44,702 bases of DNA from Clostridiales bacterium (GTDB lineage Bacteria > Bacillota > Clostridia > Oscillospirales > Oscillospiraceae). A program made the translations under genes and the position numbers. The notes beneath the pieces were generated by a model, which was not told where the DNA came from, made no database searches, and saw only the letters and a list, made by a program, of their open reading frames with translations. The stretch is taken from NCBI GenBank assembly GCA_022764045.1, contig JALERU010000045.1, forward strand, positions 1 through 44,702. The letters run 5' to 3'. Of the stretch, positions 38,848-44,702 are shown piece by piece (positions within the stretch are counted from its first letter, which is position 1; each line of letters opens with the position of its first letter).

Positions 38848-40593
38848 CTATATACTTTTCTTTTTCCGATAGGTTTCCCGCGCGGCCAAAAGCACCGCTT
38901 CATCGGTTGTGGTTTGCTGTTTCATCCGTTCCGTGTCCAGCACGGCCCGGTAGTCGGCCATGGCCGCCGCGCCATTTTCCAGGGCGGCGGGCCGGCCCAA
39001 AATCTCCGCCAGCAGGGCGATCTCCTCCCCTTCCAGCTCCCCTTCCAGGGCTCCCAACTGAAGGGGGCGCCCCCCTTGCAGGTGGCCCAGCAGAACCCCG
39101 TAGATCTTCCCCAGCACGGGGGAAGAAAACTGGTCGGCCTCCAACCCCTGAAGGTTTTTGACCAGGGTGCCGTCCAGCATCAGCAGCCGCAGGATACCCT
39201 CCTCCGCCCGGGCGGACCGGGGGTTGTCGTATCGGAGCTGACGGGCCTTGGGCTGGATCTGGGTCACCGGGGTCATGTTCCGGCGGGCCTGCTTCTTCTT
39301 GGCCGCCCGCAGGCGCTGGTCCTGGCACCGCTGGATCTCCTGGAGCAGGGCGCTCTTCCCCACCCCGGTGGTTTCCGCCAGCTGCCCGGCGTAGACCTCC
39401 CGCTCCACAGGGCTGTCCAGCTCGGACAGGAGCAGGGCCCCCGCCCGGGCAAATTCCGTCTTTTGCATGGGGTCGGCCAGATCATACTTGCTTTGGAGCT
39501 GGCGCAAGTTGTATTCGATGTAATGTTCCGACTGGTCCAGCAGCCGGGCAAAGGCGTCGGGGCCGAACTTCCGGAGGAACTCGTCCGGGTCCTTGGCCCC
39601 GGTGACCCGGAGGACCTTCACCTTCAGCCCCGTCTTTTCCAGCATGGGGATGGCCCGGTTGGCCGCCTGAATCCCGGCGGTGTCTGCGTCATAGCAGATC
39701 ACCACCTCCTTGGTAAACCGGGACAGGAGCTTGGCGTGGTCGGCGGTGAGAGAGGTCCCCAGGCTGGCCACCGCGCAGTCGAACCCTGCCTGGTAGAGGG
39801 AAATGGTGTCCATATAGCCCTCTGTCAGGACGATCCGCCCCAGCTTGGTGTTTTTCGCCAGGTTCAGGGCGAAGAGATTGCGGCTCTTGTTAAACACCGG
39901 GGTGTCCGGGGAGTTTAAGTACTTGGGGGTCCCGTCTCCCAGCACCCGTCCTCCAAAGCCGATCACGTCCCCCCGCAGGTCGATGATGGGGAACATGACC
40001 CGATTGCGGAAACGGTCGTAGATGCTCCCCTTCTGGTTGCTCACCGCCAGGCCGACGTCCAGCAGGTCCCCCTTGTCATAGCCCTTCTGGGCCATGGCCT
40101 TGATCAGGCTGTCCCAGCTCTCCGGGGCAAAGCCCAGGCCGAACCGGGTCATGATCCCCTTGGACAGCCCCCGGCGGCGGAGGTAATCCAGTCCCTCCTG
40201 TCCCACAGGGCTGTGAAGCTGGCTGTGGAAGAACCGGGCGGCCTCCTTGTTCAGGCTCAAAAGACGGGCCCGTTTCCGGCGGCTGCCCTCGTCCATGTCC
40301 CCCTCGGGGAACTCCATCCCCGCCCGCTTGGCCAGCAGCCGGAGAGCGTCCAGGAAGGGCAGATTCTCCACGTCCATCACAAAAGAGATCACCCCGCCCC
40401 CCTTGCCGCAGCCAAAGCAGTGGTAGAGCTGCCGGTCGGGCAGCACGTGGAAGGAGGGGGTCTTCTCCCCGTGGAAGGGGCACAGGCCCCAGTAGCTCCC
40501 CCCCTTGGGGGTCAGGGTCACATAGTCGGAGACCACGTCAACAATATCACTTCTTGCCACCAGCTCGTCCTTAAAGGACGATGGAACTGCCAT
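38848..40593 (-). CDS. dnaG: DNA primase
   Basis: A 581-residue primase that makes RNA primers for replication with DnaB helicase. N-terminal zinc domain CPFHGEKTPSFHV...LYHCFGCGKGG (residues 38-66, CHC2 type), RNA-polymerase domain and Toprim motifs VLTEGYMDTISLYQAG and ICYDADTAGIQAA (about 255-315), and a C-terminal helicase-binding region. Length is normal. It is 12 bases upstream of rpoD, forming the classical macromolecular synthesis operon, here led by a dGTPase gene instead of rpsU. Confidence 0.97.
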   Translation of the reverse strand: MAVPSSFKDELVARSDIVDVVSDYVTLTPKGGSYWGLCPFHGEKTPSFHVLPDRQLYHCFGCGKGGGVISFVMDVENLPFLDALRLLAKRAGMEFPEGDMDEGSRRKRARLLSLNKEAARFFHSQLHSPVGQEGLDYLRRRGLSKGIMTRFGLGFAPESWDSLIKAMAQKGYDKGDLLDVGLAVSNQKGSIYDRFRNRVMFPIIDLRGDVIGFGGRVLGDGTPKYLNSPDTPVFNKSRNLFALNLAKNTKLGRIVLTEGYMDTISLYQAGFDCAVASLGTSLTADHAKLLSRFTKEVVICYDADTAGIQAANRAIPMLEKTGLKVKVLRVTGAKDPDEFLRKFGPDAFARLLDQSEHYIEYNLRQLQSKYDLADPMQKTEFARAGALLLSELDSPVEREVYAGQLAETTGVGKSALLQEIQRCQDQRLRAAKKKQARRNMTPVTQIQPKARQLRYDNPRSARAEEGILRLLMLDGTLVKNLQGLEADQFSSPVLGKIYGVLLGHLQGGRPLQLGALEGELEGEEIALLAEILGRPAALENGAAAMADYRAVLDTERMKQQTTTDEAVLLAARETYRKKKSI

Positions 40594-40617
40594 GGCGCTC
40601 TCCTCCTTTCCGGCCCG

Positions 40618-41628
40618 TTATTTCACCGACCAGGCGATGGGGATAAAGGCCTCGCTGTATTTTTCCACCGCGTAGTTGTCGGTCATCCCGGCGATGTAGT
40701 CGCACACCGCCCGGTCTGTCCCCTCCCGGACCCGGATATCCTGATAGTCCGGCGGGAGCTCGTCCGGGTTTTTCTGATAGTGTGCAAAGAGCTGGGCGAT
40801 CATGGCCTGGGCCTTGGTTTCCTCCCCCTTGGCGATGGGGTTGCGGTAGACCGCCTCAAACATAAAGCTCCGCAGCCGGGCCATGGCTTGTCCGCACTCC
40901 GGGGATTGGCGGATCTCGTTCTTCCCCTGGCTGGCCCGGATCACATCCCCGGTGAGCGTGTTGATCCGCCCGCCGTGGTCAAAGCCCAGCACCTGGGAGA
41001 TATCCAGGGGAATGTCCAGGGGGTAGATGATCCCGCCCCGCATGGCGTCGTCGATGTCGTGGTTGATGTAAGCGATCTTGTCCGACAGGCGGACCACCTG
41101 GCCCTCCAGGGTCTCGGCCCGGTCGGGGCCCGTGTGGCAGAGAATCCCCCGGCGGACCTCGTAGCAGAGGTTCAGCCCCTCGCCCCCCTTTTCCAGCCGG
41201 TCCACCACCCGCAGGGACTGCTCATTGTGGCGGAAGCCCCCGGGGAGGATTTCGTTGAGGACCCGCTCCCCCGCGTGGCCAAAGGGGGTGTGGCCCAGGT
41301 CGTGGCCCAGGGCGATGGCCTCGGTGAGGTCTTCGTTGAGCCCCAGCCCCCGGGCAATGGTCCGGGCGATCCGGGCCACCTCCAGGGTGTGGGTCATCCG
41401 GGTGCGGTAGTGGTCCCCCTCGGGCTGTAGAAAGACCTGTGTCTTGTGCATCAGCCGCCGGAAGGATTTGGAGTGGAGGATTCGGTCGATGTCCCGCTGG
41501 TAGCAGGTGCGGATCTGGCAGGGCTCCATGGGCCGCTGCCGGCCTTTGGAGTTTGCCGCCAGGGCCGCGTAAGGCGACAGGGTCTGCTTCTCTCGTTCTT
41601 CCGTCATTTCCCGCAGGGTCATAGGCAT
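40618..41628 (-). CDS. dgt: Deoxyguanosinetriphosphate triphosphohydrolase-like HD protein
   Basis: A 336-residue HD-domain phosphohydrolase that in the family cuts dNTPs to nucleoside and triphosphate. The metal ligands are in HYRTRMTHTLEVARIAR (His near 77) and HDLGHTPFGHAGERVLNE (about 117-134), with further Asp in LSDKIAYINHDIDDA. N-terminus SFRRLMHKTQVF is typical of this clostridial type. It sits 24 bases before dnaG, linking nucleotide pool control and replication. AAGGGAGTGT precedes the ATG; a good -10 (TATAAT, minus strand, 41678-41683) lies upstream without a clear -35. Confidence 0.93.
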   Translation of the reverse strand: MPMTLREMTEEREKQTLSPYAALAANSKGRQRPMEPCQIRTCYQRDIDRILHSKSFRRLMHKTQVFLQPEGDHYRTRMTHTLEVARIARTIARGLGLNEDLTEAIALGHDLGHTPFGHAGERVLNEILPGGFRHNEQSLRVVDRLEKGGEGLNLCYEVRRGILCHTGPDRAETLEGQVVRLSDKIAYINHDIDDAMRGGIIYPLDIPLDISQVLGFDHGGRINTLTGDVIRASQGKNEIRQSPECGQAMARLRSFMFEAVYRNPIAKGEETKAQAMIAQLFAHYQKNPDELPPDYQDIRVREGTDRAVCDYIAGMTDNYAVEKYSEAFIPIAWSVK

Positions 41629-41788
41629 ACACTCCCTTCTGTTGTGGAGGCACAGCCGCCTTTCCTTTCTCTCTCAAATTATACGGAAAAAATCTTCAAA
41701 TTCCTGCTAAAAAGAAAAACTTTTTATGAATTGATACGATATATTTCAAAAGCGGGGAAATCTCCCCCAAAAAAGAGGGGGTTTTTCC

Positions 41789-42424
41789 TCATTTTCCCTC
41801 CGTGGGTACCGCCTGGAAGGTCTCTCCCAACTTCTCCGCCGCGATCTTCCCGGCGGTGAGCTCGGTGATTCTGGCCTCGTAGGCCGGCCAGTTTTCCACG
41901 GGCAGCAGGGCGGGGATGCGCACCTGGGCGCCGTATTCGATCTCCCCCAAAATCCCCTGGGCGGCGGCGATCTCCAGTTTCATCCGCTCCAGCAGGTTGT
42001 AAGGGCACTCCACCGCCGTCTGGGCCCACTGGCGGACCACCGCCACCCCAGCCTCAGCCAGGGCGTCCTTGGCGGACTTCGTATAGGCCCGCAGCAGGCC
42101 GCCGGTGCCCAGAAGGATGCCGCCGAAATATCGGGTCACCACGCAGCAGACGTTTTCCACTCCCTCCCGGCGGAAGACCTCCAGCATGGGCTGGCCGGCG
42201 GTGCCCTGGGGCTCCCCGTCATCGGAGTAGCGGGTGACGCCCCCCTCCCGTAGGATGTAGCACCAGCAGTTGTGGCGGGCGTCGTAGTATTTGGCCTTCA
42301 TCTGGGCGATCTTCTCCCGGGCCTCCTCCTCGGTCTCCACCCGCCAGACGTGGCCAATGAAGCGGGAGCGCTTTTCGGTAAACTCCGCCTGGCTGTCCCG
42401 GGCGGGAACGTAGTATTCTGCCAT
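41789..42424 (-). CDS. YigZ/IMPACT family protein
   Basis: A 211-residue protein of the IMPACT/YigZ family, thought to act in translation regulation. The N-terminal domain has EKRSRFIGHVWRVETEEEA, HNCWCYI, the family signature YSDDGEPQGTAGQPML (about 66-82) and VTRYFGGILLGTGGLLRAYTKSA. The C-terminal DUF1949-like ferredoxin fold (about 135-205) is present. It starts two bases after hflX ends, forming one operon with it. A GC hairpin (CCCCC/GGGGG, 41763-41781) follows, but its T run faces the plus strand. Confidence 0.93.
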   Translation of the reverse strand: MAEYYVPARDSQAEFTEKRSRFIGHVWRVETEEEAREKIAQMKAKYYDARHNCWCYILREGGVTRYSDDGEPQGTAGQPMLEVFRREGVENVCCVVTRYFGGILLGTGGLLRAYTKSAKDALAEAGVAVVRQWAQTAVECPYNLLERMKLEIAAAQGILGEIEYGAQVRIPALLPVENWPAYEARITELTAGKIAAEKLGETFQAVPTEGK

Positions 42425-42426
42425 GG

Positions 42427-43737
42427 TCAGTCCTCCCAGAATTCTCTATGGGGCTGCCAGCCGTCGGTGACATACTCCTTCACTTGGCCCACAGTCTTCT
42501 CCGAGCAGACGGCCACCACCTGGATGGCCTCGCCATACTCCACCGACTCCACCTTGGCCTCCCGATAGAGCATGTCCACCATGCCCCCCTTGTCATAGGG
42601 CAGGGCCAGGGTGACCCGGTAGAAGCCCGTGTCCAGGCGCTTGCCGATCTGGGCCAGGAGCTGATCCAGCCCCTCCCCGGTTTTGGCGGAGATGGAGACG
42701 ATGTCCTGGCCATGTGGGCGGATATCCCCCACATAGATGTCGGATTTGTTAAACACGTCGATCCGGGGAGTGGCCTCGGCCCCCAGTTGGCGGATGAGGC
42801 TCTCCACCACATCGGCCTGCTCCCGCCACTCGGGGTTGGAGGCGTCGATGACGTGGAGGATCAGGTCAGCGTAAGCCAGCTCCTCCAGGGTAGCCTTAAA
42901 GGCCTCCACCAGGTGGTGGGGGAGCTTGCGGATGAAGCCCACGGTGTCGGAGATGAGCACCGTGCAGGTGTCGGAAATTTCCAGGGTTCGGGTGGTGGTG
43001 TCCAGAGTGTCGAACAGCCGGTTCCGGGCGGGGATGCCCGCGTCGGTCAAGGCGTTGAGGAGGGTGGACTTGCCGGCGTTGGTGTAGCCCACAATGGCCA
43101 CCACGGGAATCTCGTTCTTCTCCCGCCGGTCCCGCTGGACGGCCCGGATGCGGCGGACCTCCTCTAAGTCCTCGGTGAGTTTGGCGATCTTCCGGCGGAT
43201 GTGCCGGCGGTCGGTCTCCAACTGGGTCTCGCCGGGGCCACGGGTGCCGATGGGGGATTTGCCCCCGGAGGCCGTCTGGCGGACCAGATGGCCCCACATG
43301 CCGGTGAGCCTTGGCAGCAGGTATTTGTACTGGGCCAGCTCCACCTGGAGCCGGCCCTCCTTGGTCCGGGCCCGCTGGGCGAAGATGTCCAGGATCAGCC
43401 CCGCCCGGTCGATGACCTGGGCCCCCATCTCCTCTGTGAGGACCCGCTGCTGGGAGGGGGAAAGCTCGTTGTCGAAGACCACCAGGTCGGCCTCCTGGGC
43501 CTTCACCAGGTCGGCCACCTCGGTCACCTTTCCCTCGCCGATGAAGGTCCGTGCCTCGGGGGCATCCCGGTTTTGCAGGATGCTCCCCACGCATTCCCCG
43601 CCGGCGGTCTCCAGCAGGGCGGCCAACTCCTCCAGCGTGGTCTCGCTGGCGTTGTCCTCTCGGGGCAGGCTGTTGGCGTTCAGCCCCACCAGGACGGCGC
43701 GGTTTCTCTTTTCTTCTGTGCTGTTGTGATCGGTCAT
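42427..43737 (-). CDS. hflX: Ribosome-associated GTPase HflX
   Basis: A 436-residue GTPase that splits stalled or hibernating ribosomes. The HflX N-terminal domain (AVLVGLNANS...FIGEGKVTEVADLV) and coiled linker with GPGETQLETDRRHIRRKI precede the G domain: G1 GYTNAGKSTLLNAL (about 208-221), G3 DTVGFIRKLP, G4 NKSD and G5 SAKTGEG. A C-terminal domain of about 70 residues follows. Strong AAAGGAGGTC ribosome site. Preceded by the flavin reductase gene with a 34-base gap. Confidence 0.96.
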   Translation of the reverse strand: MTDHNSTEEKRNRAVLVGLNANSLPREDNASETTLEELAALLETAGGECVGSILQNRDAPEARTFIGEGKVTEVADLVKAQEADLVVFDNELSPSQQRVLTEEMGAQVIDRAGLILDIFAQRARTKEGRLQVELAQYKYLLPRLTGMWGHLVRQTASGGKSPIGTRGPGETQLETDRRHIRRKIAKLTEDLEEVRRIRAVQRDRREKNEIPVVAIVGYTNAGKSTLLNALTDAGIPARNRLFDTLDTTTRTLEISDTCTVLISDTVGFIRKLPHHLVEAFKATLEELAYADLILHVIDASNPEWREQADVVESLIRQLGAEATPRIDVFNKSDIYVGDIRPHGQDIVSISAKTGEGLDQLLAQIGKRLDTGFYRVTLALPYDKGGMVDMLYREAKVESVEYGEAIQVVAVCSEKTVGQVKEYVTDGWQPHREFWED

Positions 43738-43771
43738 AAAAGACCTCCTTTCTCTTGTGAATGGCCGTGGC

Positions 43772-44269
43772 TTACGCCTTGCCCAGCACCTGGATGATCT
43801 CCCCGATATACATCCGGTGGTAATCCTTGGCCTCGTAGTTGGTCAGGGCGTCGGGGTCCATGTGGGCCGGGTCCAGGTCGTTCCAGTAGCGCTTTTTGCA
43901 CACCAGGACCAGGTCGGCCTCCTGGATATAGGGGGCCTGGCCCGCAGCCGCCACGTGAAAGCCGCAGGCGGCGAATTTATCCTCCTCCCGTCCGCTGACC
44001 GCCCCGCAGTGGGCCAGCTGCTTTTTCCATTTGGGATCAAAAAAGGAGAGGGTAAAAAACGCATTGTTTTCTAAAAAGGTATAGGTGTATCGCTGGGGAC
44101 GGACATAGATGGTGGCCACCGGCTTGTTCCACAGCACGCCCAGGCCGCCCCAGCTGGCCGTCATGGTGTTGCAGTGGTCCGGGGTGCCGGCGGTAATCAG
44201 GGTCCAGCGGTCTCCGATGAGGGAGAAGACATTTTCCTTCAGGGTTTTGGGGTCCAGTTCTTGAAACAT
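43772..44269 (-). CDS. Flavin reductase-like FMN-binding protein
   Basis: A 165-residue split-barrel flavoprotein. Motifs: WTLITAGTPDHCNTMTASWGGLGVLWNKPVATIYVRPQRYT (about 22-62), FFTLSFFD near 72 and HMDPDALTNYEAKDY. Such proteins carry FMN and either reduce it for a partner or act in redox; substrate unknown. The start at 44269 follows AGGAGGCGTAATC at ideal spacing, so two earlier in-frame ATGs (44290, 44311) are rejected; the latter would lie in the hairpin element. Confidence 0.9.
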   Translation of the reverse strand: MFQELDPKTLKENVFSLIGDRWTLITAGTPDHCNTMTASWGGLGVLWNKPVATIYVRPQRYTYTFLENNAFFTLSFFDPKWKKQLAHCGAVSGREEDKFAACGFHVAAAGQAPYIQEADLVLVCKKRYWNDLDPAHMDPDALTNYEAKDYHRMYIGEIIQVLGKA

Positions 44270-44309
44270 GATTACGCCTCCTGTTTTCATTGCGTGGTGT
44301 TCTTGGTTC

Positions 44310-44477
44310 ATACTATCATTCGATAAAAAGTAGACTTTGTAAAAGGCTACTTTTTATAGCACCACAGGTGCGTCGAATGATGTATGAGATGTCTTTTCAG
44401 CGGCAAAGCCGCTGAAAAGAGCAGCGCGTTCGCGCTGCTGATTCCATAAAAATCTTGTTTTTATGGAATCATAGTAT
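44310..44477. other. 168-bp multi-branched palindromic element
   Basis: Closed by ATACTAT (44310-44316) and ATAGTAT (44471-44477), it contains a three-way branch CATTCG (44317) / CGAATG (44374) enclosing ATAAAAAGTAG/CTACTTTTTAT (44323-44357) and GCACC-ACA-GGTGC; then TCTTTTCAGCGGC-AAA-GCCGCTGAAAAGA (44392-44420); AGCAGCGCG-TT-CGCGCTGCT (44420-44439); and GATTCCATAAAAA-TCTTG-TTTTTATGGAATC (44440-44470). All arms are perfect and abut, leaving almost no unpaired base. It is non-coding; whether it acts as RNA or as a DNA element is open. Confidence 0.75.
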
Positions 44478-44543
44478 CAGTCTATGCAAAAGGCCGGGTC
44501 CAGACACCGGCGGACGAAAAAATTTTCTCCCAGCCAGGACAAC

Positions 44544-44571
44544 GGAAAAACCCGTGCCGGAAGGGCACGGG
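44544..44571 (-). terminator. Terminator of rpmE
   Basis: CCCGTGCC-CTTCC-GGCACGGG on the minus strand followed by TTTTT, 18 bases past the rpmE stop. Confidence 0.85.
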
Positions 44572-44588
44572 TCCAAAGACAAAATCTT

Positions 44589-44702
44589 TTAGTTTTCCAA
44601 ACCGAACTTTTTGTTGAAGCGGCTGACGCGTCCGCCAGTATCCACCATCTTCTGCTTGCCGGTGAAGAAGGGGTGACACTTGGAGCAAACTTCTACTCGG
44701 AT
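44589..44702 (-). CDS. rpmE: Ribosomal protein L31, C-terminal part (5' end outside window)
   Basis: The last 37 codons of L31: [34 protein letters not shown]. The CSKC pair is half of the zinc-ribbon seen in C+ type L31. The N-terminal half lies beyond the window edge. L31 sits on the central protuberance of the 50S subunit. Confidence 0.95.
   Translation of the reverse strand: MRVEVCSKCHPFFTGKQKMVDTGGRVSRFNKKFGLEN

Noticed and set aside
37570-39918. 782-codon open frame on the plus strand opposite rpoD and dnaG
   Set aside because: Spans two certain genes on the other strand and shows only mirrored codon bias (L, G, Q, H rich).

Overview
The window looks like chromosome from a high-GC, gut-type Clostridia, most likely an Oscillospirales/Oscillospiraceae relative of Flavonifractor, Pseudoflavonifractor or Lawsonibacter. 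That placement is inferred from several things seen together: Gram-positive style ribosome-binding sites, sigma-A promoters with 17-bp spacers, a clostridial dgt-dnaG-rpoD operon, SLH-anchored surface protein, butyryl-CoA-type dehydrogenase, Mini-RNase III, RqcH, and many palindromic intergenic repeats. No rRNA, tRNA, CRISPR array, prophage or insertion sequence was recognised.

Layout. 1-5.6 kb: the 3' end of glnA, then a carA-carB operon in which CarB is fused in frame to a DapF-like domain that lacks one of its two catalytic cysteines. 5.6-6.5 kb: a gene-free stretch with two copies of a palindromic repeat and a second inverted repeat. 6.5-9.8 kb: a ZIP metal transporter, a small ferredoxin:thioredoxin-reductase-like Fe-S protein, a two-OB-fold ssDNA-binding-like protein and a secreted TolC-family coiled-coil protein. 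10.3-15.4 kb: the most interesting part. A 1309-residue SLH-domain surface protein lies downstream of a 244-bp segment bounded by 20-bp inverted repeats. The segment carries an outward promoter now aimed at the surface gene, and a tyrosine recombinase gene lies directly beside it. This has the anatomy of a phase-variable promoter inversion switch, here in the ON orientation. 15.8-20.1 kb: acyl-CoA dehydrogenase, a UPF0340 protein, a split ThrE-type exporter and a DUF975 membrane protein.

20.1-29.4 kb is envelope and signalling: a lipoprotein, a response regulator/sensor kinase pair with an overlapping secreted partner, a VanY-type D,D-carboxypeptidase, a PadR regulator with a HAAS-FtsW/RodA-like membrane protein, a cysteine desulfurase, and a second lipoprotein with a degenerate duplicated fragment behind it. 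29.4-34.2 kb: uracil permease behind a leader with an intrinsic terminator, then argS with a DUF1934 gene, and a conserved small protein.

34.2-44.7 kb is mostly housekeeping on the minus strand: a Cys-containing small protein, rqcH, mrnC, an unrecognised protein, the dgt-dnaG-rpoD macromolecular synthesis operon, a flavin reductase-hflX-yigZ cluster, a 168-bp multi-hairpin intergenic element of unknown role, and the end of rpmE (L31).

The strongest candidates for something new are the recombinase/invertible promoter/SLH adhesin cassette, the CarB-DapF fusion with Cys-to-Ala, the multi-branched palindromic element at 44.31-44.48 kb, and the attenuator-like leader of the uracil permease.
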